From positions 186,001 to 250,000 of the forward strand of contig NOWV01000027.1 in the NCBI GenBank assembly GCA_003344405.1: a stretch of 64,000 nt of DNA. Reading direction: 5' to 3'. A program made the position numbers and the translations under genes. The notes under the pieces were generated by a model. That model did no database searches. It saw only the letters and a list, made by a program, of their open reading frames with translations, and was not told where the DNA came from. Source of the stretch: Trichoplax sp. H2 (lineage: Eukaryota; Placozoa; Uniplacotomia; Trichoplacea). This document shows positions 39,701 through 51,576 of the stretch, one piece after another (positions within the stretch are counted from its first letter, which is position 1; every line of letters starts with the position of its first letter).

Positions 39701-42700
39701 CCCAATTTAATGAATGAAGTTCGTCGGAAATGTTCTAGGCTTGTTACTATCATTGACTTTATTTCAGAGTTATGCTTGCAGCCAAAAGCCCAGCAGTGGT
39801 TTGGGGATGAACCAGCTCTGTGTATGTGGAATTCTATTATTAAAGGCTTATGTACTCATCAGGATAAGCCATTATTGTGTCAACTGTCTAAACGTGACAG
39901 AATTGACATTGAAACAGCAACCATTTTACTGGTAAAACGGTTTACATCTCATAATTATCCGAATCAACAAAAGATTGTTGATATTATATATCGCCTTTTA
40001 GCCGTTAAAAATCACGATGATGGAAAATCTCTACAGTATCCTCGACAGTGTATCATTCCTAATTTTTTTAGGAAATTACTCGCTCAAGTCATACTGCGAG
40101 ATGAGTGCATCAATCTACAAATCAGATATTTTAAACCTCTGGAAGAATTTTCATTTCAAAGTAGTTTATCTCATCCTCGATTTACAATCGATCGCAAGAA
40201 GTATCTTTTTGAAGCAAAATTATCTGATAGCATCCATACTTTGATCGGTCCACTTTTAAATGAAAAAAATAATGTTATCATGGATAAAAAATTAGAACAG
40301 GCTGTCCAAAAGCAGCTAAGTAAGACTAAAAATGCTGGTGATGTTGAAGGCTATGGTGTTAAGATGGTATCAATTCCAGCCAGTCAAAGATCATTAGATC
40401 AACTTGATAGTAATGACGATAATGATACCAGTGATGAAGAAGGATCATATGTAATATATTTCGGAGATTTTGCCTTTTTGTTAAATTCGAAAGCGAAAAA
40501 ATGCACAATTTCTCAAATTCTTCAGTATTTGATTGATAAAGAAGTGATCAATTTATCACAACCTATTATTGAGTTATACGTTTGTACCCACGATCTACCG
40601 AGACCGCCATCTCTACCAGGTACAGTATATTGTACAGTAGAAATAGTAATGGTAGGAAATATAATTTTTACTAAATTGTAGACGGTTGTTATTACATTAA
40701 TATAAATTTATCATTAAAATTGTATAGCTATACAACAATTGGACTGGTCAACACTTGCTCCTCTTCCATCGTTTTTAAGTACTTTCATTAAGGCTGGCTG
40801 CGCGCAAATATTGGGCAATAGAATTATCCCGTCAATCAACGTTAACAACATTTATAGCTACTTGACTCCAATTCTTAAAACACTCTCTACTAATATTATG
40901 GCTGCTATGCCGCCGCATTCTTTATTAAGTTTTGGAATGTTTCTGAATTTGAATGGATTTGCTGAAAAGTTATTAAGTAATGAGACAAGCGCCAGATGGT
41001 TGTTTAGGCTAACTTCTGGGGTGGAAATTAGTACTGAAGGAGGTATGTCATGCGTAGATGCAATAAATTTTGTATTTGCGTATTTCAGACAAATTGAACG
41101 AATAAATTTTGTACAAATAGAATTACTTAGTTATAATTTAGATATTTTGGGATTCTTTTTCATTGTAGGGAATATCTCTACGGTTGCTGGTAAACTGTCC
41201 CTACCACTGAAGCCATTCACAGCATTGGAATCTTTATTTCATGAAATACAGTTTTCTTGCAGCGAAGGGATAGATTTACGGACGGAAGCTATCGAACTTG
41301 GAATTATGCACTTACTCATTACATGTTTAAAGATATTTGGTCACCTTGAACCGTTTATATCAATAGATCAGAATTCGGTAGGGAAGCCGATTGCTAGTGC
41401 GATATACTTGTAACGTGCATTAAGCTTGTAGGCGCGGATATATTAAGGTGCTCTTTTATTAATAGGAGACTCAACAGCTGGAACATTCCGGTGTATCTTG
41501 CAGCGACGTGCTAGGAAATAATGACCCAATGTCTTCTCAAAGGGAAAAAAGCAGAGACCATGATTTATACTATATGGCAAAAGGGACAGGATTTGGAACA
41601 GGATCGATTGCGTCTAACTGGGATGTGGATCAACTGCTCATAGTTCAACAAATTGAAGAGTCTCATATTAACGCTATTTTGAATGTATGATTTTTAGAGT
41701 AGTTGTCTACAAATAAATATATTAAGCTTTCGTTTTTTTAATTTTTCATATTTGTTTATTATTAATAGGTGATCACATCCTTTCTGGAATATGACAAATC
41801 AACCTATTTATCGTTAGATACAAGAGTAAAAGATACGATATCCACAATTCTTAAGAAATTAGCTCTATTATTTAAAGAATCGAACTTTGTGGTTTTTATT
41901 AATAATTGTCTAAGGAATGACTCTGGTTAGCATTCTACTTTGCAATTCTCGAATACTTAATCAACCTAAAATTAAATTTTTAAAATCTTTATGTTAGTTT
42001 TAGATATTGCACACCATATTCCGATGTATCAGTCTTTATTAAATGTCGTACGTAATATTGCAAAATGGCCGACGTTAATTCCGCTACTAGCTCCGGACGT
42101 CACCTCAAGCGAAGGCTCTGATGGCGTCGTAGATTTTATTAAAAATTTAAAAAGCTGCATCGAAATTTATTTGGGAAGATTAAGGTGCTATTAATGCCTA
42201 TACAGGAACGAATACGTTTATCATTCATAAAATTGTTCTTATTTAATTCCTTTTTGCATTAATTATTAGGCCAAGTAAGAAAGGTACTTTTAAAAATGGC
42301 GATAGAATGATAGATGAAGGTAAGTTAATACCGGATTATGTGATGGCAACAAAGCTCTTCGAATATTGAATCGACAATATAATACTGAATGGGATGGTGA
42401 GACCTTATTCAGTAATTTTATTGTAAACATTTATTTCAGGATTGCAGAAAGAAAACAAAGAAGATCAGGATAGAAAAAATATTGCTTCCTTGATTCCGAA
42501 TATTTTAACTACTTTAGAGATAGTCGAAAATGGTATTGCTTCTTATAGAAATGTGAATGAAGATATGCCAACGTTGGTTAACACGAATGCTGATATTAAT
42601 GAAGAGCAACATGATGGTGATAGTGATCAAAATTATGTGGCAAAGATGAGATCGTTGCAGTTTGGTAGGCTATTCATAGATGATTGTTAACTAATTTAAT

Positions 42701-43943
42701 TCAGTGTTCGAACTTGACGAATATTTGATGGATCGGCTTCGTTGTTGATTTAATAATATACTATTTTTTCTTGCTACATTTTAAGATACTTACTGTATCA
42801 CAACTGAAACGGATGAAAATGAAACGATATTTAACGTTCGCTATCACTATGCATCAGCCGTGCGTTCAGCAATAGCTAATGGTAGCGATTCTGGCAGTTC
42901 GGAGAGGGCTAGAAGGCTGGCTCAGGAAGCTGCGGCTTTGTCGAATTCCTTACCATTATCTGCCAGTTCTAGTGTGTTTGTCAGATGTGATGAAGAACGG
43001 CTAGACATAATGAAGGTAGGTCGGTACTATCTTACTTAGTTTGCAGCCAAACTAGTAATATATTAATATACTATATATGTAGGTTATAGTTACGGGTCCT
43101 AGTGGAACACCATACGCAAACGGTTGCTTTGAATTTGATACCTACTTTCCGCCAGAATACCCAAATGTTCCTATGCAAATAACATTAATAACTACTGGTA
43201 ATCATACCGTAAGATTCAATCCTAACCTTTACAACGAAGGCAAGGTAATTTCAATGCTCTGTACTGTAATACCATTTAATGTTGTCCATGGATGATTTTA
43301 CATTGATATTCTAAAGCTAATTAGCTGATTAATGGAAATAACTTTAAACCCTAATAGGTATGCCTGAGCATACTGAATACATGGGTTGGTAGACCAGAAG
43401 AAAAATGGAGCCCTCAGACCTCGAATTTTTTACAGGTTAACTTTTAAAGCCGTAATTAATTATTGGCTGTTGCATCAACATTGAGTTTATTTCGATTTTG
43501 GATAGGTCCTAGTTTCGATTCAGTCGTTGATTCTGGTATCTGAACCTTATTTTAATGAGCCTGGATATGAAAGGTCATATAATACCCCTCATGGTCAGCA
43601 AGCGTCGTTAGAATATAGCGCAAATATTAGACAAGCGACAGTTCGTTGGGCAATGTTGGAACAATTGCGTAATCCACCGTCAGGCTTTGAAGATGTAGGT
43701 ACCAGTTTGTATTCGCTGTTTATTTTGTGAGTGCTGATAACTGCTAAAAACTTACTTTAGGTAATACAAAGTCATTTTGCAATGAAACGAAGTGAGATTT
43801 TAAAACAATGTCAAAACTGGAGAGAAGAGTATGAAGATATCGTAAAAAATCACAGCAAAAAAGCAAGTAAAGCGTTCGTGAATAGTCTGGAACTTCTAAA
43901 AAAGCACATTAATAAGTTACAGGAAGAATTGAAGAAATTATAA
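24742..43943 (+). CDS. BIRC6: BIRC6 (BRUCE/Apollon), giant BIR-UBC ubiquitin ligase, 46 exons
   Basis: BIRC6 is a giant E2/E3 hybrid that ubiquitinates caspases, SMAC and LC3 and acts in cytokinesis, mainly at trans-Golgi and midbody membranes. My model has 46 exons totalling 12,228 nt, or 4,075 aa (human about 4,857); every phase agrees. Exons 1-3 are 24742-24931, 26845-27032 and 27259-27393. Exon 2 encodes [13 protein letters not shown], a family signature of the N-terminal propeller. The middle part follows the human protein closely: VFELVLSRP (30.7 kb), [20 protein letters not shown] (33.3 kb), [17 protein letters not shown] (36.9 kb), [13 protein letters not shown] (38.4 kb), [17 protein letters not shown] (41.6 kb). 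The BIR exons, middle exons and UBC exons have their own entries. The start is the first in-frame ATG (G at -3, G at +4). It is divergent from WDR74 and convergent with the mitoregulin-like gene. Confidence 0.97.
27484..28294 (+). other. BIRC6 exons 4-7: BIR domain
   Basis: Exons 27484-27722, 27836-27881, 28062-28144 and 28221-28294. The BIR domain runs from about residue 229 ([18 protein letters not shown]) to 310. The zinc ligands fit C-x2-C-x16-H-x6-C exactly: C277, C280, H297, C304, in CFTC ... EPW then [14 protein letters not shown] and the Trp of WEPSDEPW, typical of BIR domains that bind IAP-binding motifs, are present. Exon 4 begins with TGG (WSTCSLTL), matching the human sequence just after AKW. 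Zinc binding and a peptide groove are therefore expected to be intact. Confidence 0.95.
28420..42664 (+). other. BIRC6 exons 8-41: propeller, helical scaffold and carbohydrate-module-like regions
   Basis: Exons: 28420-28469, 28588-28686, 28782-28956, 29055-30224, 30305-30518, 30634-31272, 31346-31465, 31629-31862, 31995-32176, 32358-32447, 32576-32697, 32849-33004, 33220-33471, 33602-34314, 34419-34645, 34811-34953, 35233-35442, 35544-35760, 35833-36754, 36888-37570, 37649-37813, 37881-38081, 38183-38310, 38414-38553, 38688-38825, 38910-39104, 39182-39322, 39403-40619, 40728-41377, 41466-41684, 41769-41925, 41998-42184, 42270-42319, 42440-42664. The first few continue the N-terminal beta-propeller ([17 protein letters not shown]). 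The rest is the large helical scaffold that in the human protein forms an antiparallel dimer. Least certain are the exact ends of 28782-28956 and 33220-33471, where alternative donors exist. Confidence 0.88.
42786..43943 (+). other. BIRC6 exons 42-46: UBC (E2) domain and C-terminal helix
   Basis: Exons 42786-43015, 43083-43244, 43358-43435, 43506-43694 and 43761-43943. The UBC fold begins near [16 protein letters not shown] and continues with [35 protein letters not shown] and VCLSILNTW. The active-site Cys is about residue 3928, codon 43361-43363, the second codon of exon 44. The remaining E2 core ([33 protein letters not shown]) is intact. The protein ends with a Lys/Glu/Leu-rich helix and TAA at 43941-43943. 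Confidence 0.96.
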
Positions 43944-46591
43944 TTATTCATTTAATAAATTAGAATGGTATTGCTTTGCAGTATTGCGAGCGTGATATAT
44001 AATCGTTTACTCATTGTACAGCGTTACGTATATTCCTTCATATCTACAAATAGTACTATCTAATCTGCAGCAGAATGTTCAGCATGCATAATATTAAGAG
44101 ATTTGCCACATCATCTAAATAAAATGTTATCCTTTGCTTATGCTTACCAAGTCTATTCTGACTTATGGGTTAGTTAAATATGATATCTTATCATTATTTT
44201 TGTTATATCCTATCGTAAGTCAATATCTGTATGCTATGAACATTATTATTAATGATGATCTAGCGCATATGTTCCAATTACAATTTTAAATGCAAAATAT
44301 ATATATAAGTGCTACATACGTATAAAAAAGCTCAAAAATTAATCAATGAATCAGTTAAATTGTTTTTACGATTTTAATATGACATCAACTAATACATGTA
44401 TACTTTCAATAGAAGTGTACGAAGTAGCAAGAATAATGTTCATACTGCAACTGTTTATGTAGCAGTTGTCGATTTTTGTTAATTAATCACAATGTAGTAA
44501 ATGAATTTTGCATCTACTGTTGTGAAAATGGGGATACGAAGAGATTGGGTTATGATGAATCTTTCACTTTTTTTAAAGAAAATTGAAAGAAGTATTAAAA
44601 TTATATGTTTGATTTAAAAAGCGAACAATAAACCGTATAGTAATAAGAAGTTTTAATTGATGAAATATGGATGTCAAACACTGCGTAATAGCATAATATT
44701 GGATTAGTATTAAGTAACAAATTCTGGTAAATTAATTACTGTACTCCTAAAATATCAATAGGTCACTTGATAGCTGAAACACATTTTACTGTAAGTATAC
44801 TAAATTGAGGAGCATTTTTGTAAACGAAGAAATCTTAGTTCATTTGGTGTCGGAAATCAAACTTTGCTTAAAGATGGTATGGTATGGCATTTTTTGATGC
44901 CTAGCTAATTTTAACCCTACTCCTATATATCGTATGTAATATACGAGTATAGATTCCTATATTTACTGCATACTTAGATCAATATTTCTTCGCGCTTTTC
45001 GAATATATACTTACCGCTTCATTAAGTATATCCTTGATCGATTATTACTTAAAATTGGTAGAAGGTGCATTTGCTTTTAATCAGCTATAAATATTTACAC
45101 AAATGATAGCTACGAACTGAGGAATATTTACTTATCGTTTTTAATTCATTTCTCGTAAATACGCGTATATAACTAACTACTCAGATTTGTAATTTTTCAT
45201 TTATCAATAAATATTACTGCTGCTATACAATCTGATTCCTTGCCTAATCAGGTATAGTAGTCATGATGAACTATTCTTAAGACTATCAAGGGGCGTTATA
45301 TCAATAAATTAATATGCTGTCCATATCGTCACGTCATGAGAATCTATGTGCAAGATGAAATCAATCATTTACAACTTTCGAACATTTCTATACAGTATAC
45401 TCTATTGATAAATTACGTTTACTTTTTATAGGTAGGAAAGTCTGAAATAGGTTTATCAATAGTATAATTAAAATTCTATTGATAGTAAATTTACTCCAAA
45501 TGAAGAAACACTACAGCTATCATGCAATTTGATTTTCTCAGCCATGTTAAAATATGAGTACACAATTTGATATTAAAATACCGTACGAAAACAGCAGTGA
45601 TAATGAAACATATTTATTAGGTTATACGTATGCCGCTTGTATACTACTGTACAAGTGTACATACGATATCACGGCAGAACAGGCTAAACACCAACGTTAT
45701 CGAGGCTTTACATATAATAGTGTGTTGTTAATATATTAATTAATGTCATTGCAGTCTATGATTTAAAATTGATCGATTAAAGATCACAAAACCGAGATAA
45801 TTTAGTGAATGCTTAGGGCTACTGTGTTGGCTTTACAAATAATAATGATAATGATAATAATTAGTTGATAGAAGCGAATGTCAAACTCAACTACTGAATA
45901 ACTTTAATATTATATAATATGTTACGCCAATATTGTCAATTTATAGTAGTACCGCTCTTACAGTATATTAATAAGCTGAGCTAATACTGTATTCGTCTAC
46001 ATTACTGTGTATCGTTTTAAGACAAGACCTATGCATTAACCTCAACAAGCATGATCGAATTTGTTATAGAAGCAGCTATTTAGTTAAGGCACGAAATACA
46101 GCGTATTTTATAAGCTATGGCAGTTATTAAGGCAAATAGATCAGTTTTAATACATGCTTGACGTGCATTTATGATTGTATGATGAATAGCATAAGAGCAA
46201 CGAATCTAGTCAATTTAAGACTGTGCCTACTGTACTGTATGTGTATGGATTGGAGGAAGGTTAAAATGATAATTACATAATTGATAATATTATTACGTAG
46301 ATTCCTAAGTGTATATATATACTGCGTGTAACAACATACAGTCGTGTAAATTTATGAATAGTATCAAGAAGGTAAGATAGTGATCGATAAAGTCATGAAT
46401 TAGCGAATTAATATGATTAATGATGCATCTTCATTTATTCTCTTGGAGTAGGTGATATAAAAGCTATGCAGTTTCGGTATTTATGGCAAAGCGTTTGCAA
46501 GGTCACACTGAAGATACATTCTTATATACAAGCACGAGTCCACATTTCATGGAAGCAAGACGAAATCCTATCCAAAGGCTGACGGAACATT
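43944..46591. other. gene-free convergent gap after BIRC6
   Basis: This 2.6 kb stretch is AT-rich with short broken frames. A 61-codon plus-strand frame at 45554-45739 has no support beyond its length. A short piece of the GTACT repeat appears near 46229-46240 (TACTGTACTGTA). I see no RNA gene or mobile element. Confidence 0.55.
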
Positions 46592-46774
46592 TCACATTTT
46601 ATCTAATTCACTGTCGACTTCGCTGATTTTACTTTGCAATATTCTTTTCTTAGCTCGTAGGTACTTCCTGCGAACTGAACCGATCTCGTAGCCGCAAACC
46701 ATTCCTCCAACAAAGACCAACGTCAAAACTACAGTAAATGTAGTTTTACTCATGGATAGACTGTCACCACTCAT
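46592..46774 (-). CDS. MTLN: mitoregulin-like inner-membrane microprotein (60 aa)
   Basis: A single-exon 60-aa protein starting at the ATG 46774-46772 (A at -3, G at +4); the open frame upstream of it has no earlier ATG. It has a short polar N-terminus (MSGDSLSMSK), one hydrophobic segment (about residues 11-32, TFTVVLTLVFVGGMVCG), then RRKYLRAKKRILQSK and an acidic/basic C-terminal helix ending ELDKM. Vertebrate mitoregulin (56 aa, inner mitochondrial membrane, supports respiratory complexes and fatty-acid oxidation) has the same plan: a TM ending in G-x-x-x-G, then RRRYL, a Lys/Arg run, RLQ, and a C-terminal helix with KKLD. Similarity in so short a protein could arise by convergence, so the symbol is tentative. 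It is head-to-head with FCF1, whose ATG lies 973 bp away. Confidence 0.72.
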   Translation of the reverse strand: MSGDSLSMSKTTFTVVLTLVFVGGMVCGYEIGSVRRKYLRAKKRILQSKISEVDSELDKM

Positions 46775-47747
46775 CTTTACAATCAACAAGCTCTGGTCCT
46801 AGGTAGGCAAAGAGAGATTTAAGTTAGTCAATCCTGTAAATATCTCAACGACGGATGAAATATGGTCTACTGATTGAATTGATCATACAACATTGAAAGT
46901 ATTCCCTTAACTAATATACTGTATGATTCGTATTGCATTATCAGCTACATAAAAAGGGAGGCAATCTTCTTGAAAATGCTAGAGTGATAAAAAAGACTTT
47001 ACCAAGGATATTTAGATGAATTAAAATGGAGAGATAGAATCAAGGAGTTCGATTAATAGCAGGTTTTAATTTTCCTGTCGTTATGGACTGATCAAGTTAG
47101 CTTATAATATTCCTCCACCCTTGATGGACTATTATAATTGGCTAAAGGGAAAGACTTCTGTTGGTGCCGCTCCGATAGAATTTACTATAGCCAAATCGCT
47201 GTATTATAACAAAGAAAGTACCGGGATTGATCCCGTTATAGGGAATCGACGATGCCAGTCTCTCAAGAGTGATTTATATATTAGGTGATATCATGTTTGG
47301 GATATATGATAGTCCTGTTACATCAAACTTTTGGTCACGAGGAGCCTTCAGACCATGTGATAGGCTGCCCTCAAGGTTCTTGTATGCTTTTAGGTACTGT
47401 ACGCGATCGCCTTGAATACTAACTATAATTAGTATAGCATCGGGCGTGATCTACCGCAACTTGTACCGTAGAACTTGATCGATGATGAGGTGATTTGGCT
47501 TTGGCCATGCACAACGAGATTTAAACCAACTGCAGCAGCGGCTTGCAAGCTGAGTAATAAAGTGTTGAAAGTGCAAAAGCTAGGAAGAAAATTGGACTGG
47601 AAGGATAGAAAAAGACTCACAAGTTGTTAAACAGCTACTACCAGTTTACAAAGGACATCCAATTTTGAACGATATACAGTATATCTGACGGCTTAACCGA
47701 TCACAAGGCAACGACGAGTTATCGCGCTGCAGAATTCCTGATCGAAA
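46775..47747. promoter_or_regulatory. divergent promoter gap between the mitoregulin-like gene and FCF1
   Basis: This gap separates two start codons facing away from each other and must hold both promoters and the FCF1 5' untranslated region. It contains a short plus-strand open frame from ATG 47124 to TGA 47288 (54 codons, starting MDYYNWLKGKTSVG) whose codon use looks ordinary but which has a weak start context and no recognised relatives. One short GTACTGTAC occurs at 47395-47403. Confidence 0.45.
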
Positions 47748-50351
47748 ATGGTAAGTCATGGAGAGGACGTATTGCTATAAACTGAAAATTGAAAATGCTT
47801 TGCCTCTTTAATGCATATTTTCCACCTTTTTCAACCATCATGAATCGTTGTTAACCTATAAATAGAGACTGTATCTCACTTTGGGATCAAAATACTTGCT
47901 GTTACTTACATCTTGAAAACTAATATGGAGAAGATAGTATTCTAATTGGCATAGCAACTGCACACATAGTCAGTCACTATTCGCATAATAGACCGTTGTA
48001 CAGTATATCAAATTGCCGGAAATGCTCATGAAGAATTGCCCGTCTAATTCACGATAATAATTATCGTGAATGATCAATTTACGAGCTTATACCTAATTCA
48101 CTTACAACACTACTATACAGTACAGCGTATTGATATGATGTCTATCATACGTGAAGTTCTTATATTGTTACGCTATATAAATCCAATGAAAGTAGCTCAG
48201 TTATCCGTCAGACTTGGAACGTTATAAAACTCCTCAGGTTCTACATTGAATTCCTTGCTAGTACGTATGGATCAGTCTAGCAGATTCAGTAGACATGAAT
48301 AGTGAACAAATGAGTGTAAATGAAGTCTATACCTGTAGATTACACTTGTACGATTCTATAGACAGTATCATGTATTATGGCGCATGCCAAGCAAGGAGCT
48401 ATGTTCAGGATTGCAGTTACTAATCAGTAGGAAATGAGACATTTTAGTTATATCTTTTAGCTCTTTGTAATGAATGGAGCCTATGGAAAGGATAGAGAGA
48501 AATAAGCTTCTGTTTGATATCGAAATTTTTTATTCACTAATAACAGGGAAAGGCCAAAAGAACTAGAAAATTTGCAGAAGTTAAGCGCCTAATCAATCCT
48601 AAAGACCCAAGAATGTAACTATTTCATTAACTATGAATATTTACTTTTGCCATCACTTACTGCCTAAATTAAATATTCAAAGTACCGTTTTAAATAGTGA
48701 ATGTATGGATTTACTTTTTACATTGGAAATTTACTTTCATGTGTAGGAGATACAAATGTGATTTATGTTAAAATGAAAATTACTGCTGTATATTGAGTTA
48801 ATTGCAACGAAATTTTGTCAGGAGATTGTCATACCTAATACCTACGTTCTTGTGATTTACACACTACAATATCGACCGGATAGCCTCCTTTGTAAATACT
48901 TTATGTCAAAATGTTACAAAACAGACTAAATGAGTACCAACAAATTAATATACAGTAGGTCTTTACATCATGCTATGCGTTAATACGCATGATTTTATAT
49001 TATTTAAGAAGGATATTCCATAAATTTTAATTCATGGAGCCTTTACATAAATAATATTACGACGATTAAAATACACGCTATTTTATAAACGGTTTATAAT
49101 GTATGCTATATCTAACCTAGTTTGATGTGGTATTCTTGCAGCAAAGACAACAAGCCCAGTAAAAAGAAAGACAATAAATCTGAAGACCAAGTTCGAAGAC
49201 TGTAAGTCTTTAATTCTTTATCGCTTTGTTAAATATTGATTTTATTACCATATATATTCAATAAGATAAGCTGCATGATGATCTAAATTGGAATGCTGCT
49301 CTTCCATGCGTAATGTATGCTAGATATTTTTAACTAACACAGTACTTGGTTATTTATTCAATTTGTAGCCAGCCAATCTTCTCTTCCCTCTATTTTCGCT
49401 ACAATACTCAACTAGGGCCGCCTTATCATATCATTGTAGATACAAACTTTATTAACTTTTCCATAAAAAATAAGCTCGACATTATGCAGTCTATGATGGG
49501 CTGCTTATATGCTAAGTGTAAGCAGATTTATAACTTGTTTTCTTTCGATTTTAGCCATTTATTGCATTTCTAAGTGATGTTAATATGCTAAAATTTGATC
49601 ACATGCATTTTTGGGCTAAAGTGGCAAGTTCTGATTGAATGATGTAGGTACTCCTTGTATAACTGACTGTGTTATGGGAGAATTGGAAAAATTAGGACCC
49701 AAGTATAGGGTTGCCCTAAGGTAGATTTTTAAACATCAATCGATGGTACTTTGGTTAACAATAGTATTGCTTGTATAGTAATTGTGAATATTTTTGCAGA
49801 ATTGCGAAAGATCCACGATTCGAGCGTTTACCTTGTATGCACAAGGGTACTTACGCTGACGATTGTATTGTCGAAAGAGTCAGCAGTGTAAATAGCAACT
49901 TCTAATTTCTTTCTTTTAATGCTGCATACTATACAATATGTTGCTGAACATGAAAACTGATTATTTTTTCCTTCTTTATACAGCAAAAGTGTTACATTGT
50001 AGCTACCTGCGATAGAGATTTAAAAAGGCGAATCAGAAAAATACCTGGAGTCCCGATCATGTATATTTCTCAGCATAAGTAAGTAATATCAGAATATAGT
50101 GCATTGAAGTATTAAGTGAAACTAACACGTTTCATGATACCGATCGTTATATCTTAGGTATACAATAGAGCAAATGCCAGATGCGTTTGGAGGTAAAAGC
50201 AATGAAACTTTATCTATTTACTGTTATGCTTATTGATTTTATTTAGCGATTGTTTGTAATCGGCGTTATTTACACGATATAGCAACAAATCCTTTACGAT
50301 AACATGGTAATTGATTGTATTTCTTCTTGTATTTTAGCACCTAGGATTTAA
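47748..50351 (+). CDS. FCF1: rRNA-processing protein FCF1 (Utp24), PIN-domain nuclease, nine exons
   Basis: FCF1 is the small-subunit processome PIN nuclease that cuts pre-18S rRNA at sites A1 and A2 in the nucleolus. Exons: 47748-47750, 48547-48614, 49142-49201, 49369-49517, 49648-49720, 49800-49887, 49984-50078, 50158-50192, 50338-50351; 194 aa (human 198). Exon 1 contributes only the ATG, followed directly by GTAAGT; exon 2 resumes with [14 protein letters not shown], matching the conserved N-terminus. Landmarks: [20 protein letters not shown] (Asp68, PIN metal site), [40 protein letters not shown] followed by DDC (Asp138/139), [20 protein letters not shown] and [15 protein letters not shown]. 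The last exon gives the short C-terminal APRI (human APRF). PIN acidic residues are intact. Confidence 0.97.
48047..48071. repeat. perfect 12-bp palindrome in FCF1 intron 1
   Basis: ATTCACGATAAT and its exact reverse complement flank a single central base. It lies in the 796-bp first intron of FCF1. It could be a protein-binding dyad or chance in AT-rich DNA. Confidence 0.7.
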
Positions 50352-50961
50352 CTGGGCTATTCTCTGTAATTATTTCAGCGAGTTATGGTGATTTCATCCA
50401 GTAGTATCCTGTAGTGTTATGATACTGTAAGCGTTACTACAGACTATCTTATTAATGTGAATGAAGGCACCTTCAAATACAAGCTGTCAACAAGCGATTA
50501 CATTATAATATTATATCTAGTAATGATATTTATTCAATGGTCCTTCCTAGTATAATTATATAATAGAACTAAATCAGATTCACTGTAGTTTCTGCTGTAA
50601 ATAACTTGTAAAATGATGTTCATCACAATAAATTAGATTGCTTTTATTTGATCAATGAATAATTACAGAACCTATAGCCTTGATTATGTCGTATGATTAC
50701 GCTAGTGATGTCAAGTCATCCCATTATCAGATAAACAAAAATGTCTTAGCTACAGTATCACCTACTATCCGCCTGCTTGTACTATCGTGAGATACTGTCA
50801 AGCAAGTTCAACTATAATGTACGTATATTTTACTCGCATACGCGTATGCTGATCTTAAACAAACAGAGAGTAATGAAAATCGGAATGCAGGGTAAAAGGC
50901 TTACATAACATGGTGTACACATGATCAGTTATGTTATATTGTAACTGGTAAGGTACTACGA

Positions 50962-50990
50962 CATGGACTACTAAGACTTAGTAGTCCATG
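50962..50990. repeat. perfect 14-bp inverted repeat
   Basis: CATGGACTACTAAG and its exact reverse complement are separated by one A, followed by GTACTGTGTACTGTG. The half-unit TTAGTAGTCCATG reappears at about 54609-54621 next to the GTACT-type array upstream of alpha-actinin, so this may be part of a dispersed element. Confidence 0.75.
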
Positions 50991-51471
50991 GTACTGTGTA
51001 CTGTGTTTTTAACAATTCAATTTAATGAAGTTGGGTATTTTTCTCTTACCCTTTAAAATATCGCTTGCAGGATAGTACTACTAATAACGATTGAATCTAA
51101 AATAAATAGTATAATCTGATACATTAAATGAGAGGGCAATCTACTAATCATCATTAAGCATTTTCCATTTTGATACAAGCTAGACTTTACTGTAACATTT
51201 TGTCGGCTAGTACATTGCAGTGTACAGAACTAACATTTTTCATAGTATCAGGATTTTACCTGATACTAATCGATACTATCTTGACAATACCAAGAAAAAT
51301 CTAACAGTTGATACCTCTATAGGACACAACAATACATTAACTATTTAGGTATTTATTATACGCAATGCTAATCAAAATGGCCAATAATGTGCTAATTGTT
51401 CTATCTAATTCTATAAAAAACATTTGCTTTATAGTCTCTAGAAGGCGATGACTTGGATACCCCTTAATTAT

Positions 51472-51493
51472 TTCGCTTTATCGGTAAAGCGAA
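51472..51493. repeat. 9-bp stem with TCGG loop
   Basis: TTCGCTTTA and TAAAGCGAA flank TCGG. It is not followed by a T run, so there is no reason to call it a terminator. Confidence 0.5.
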
Positions 51494-51576
51494 TTCGAAT
51501 CGAGCAGTATCAACAAATTATGATAACTGTACTTAATGTGTCGTACGTAATACGAGATTACAGCTCAGTTTAAGTA

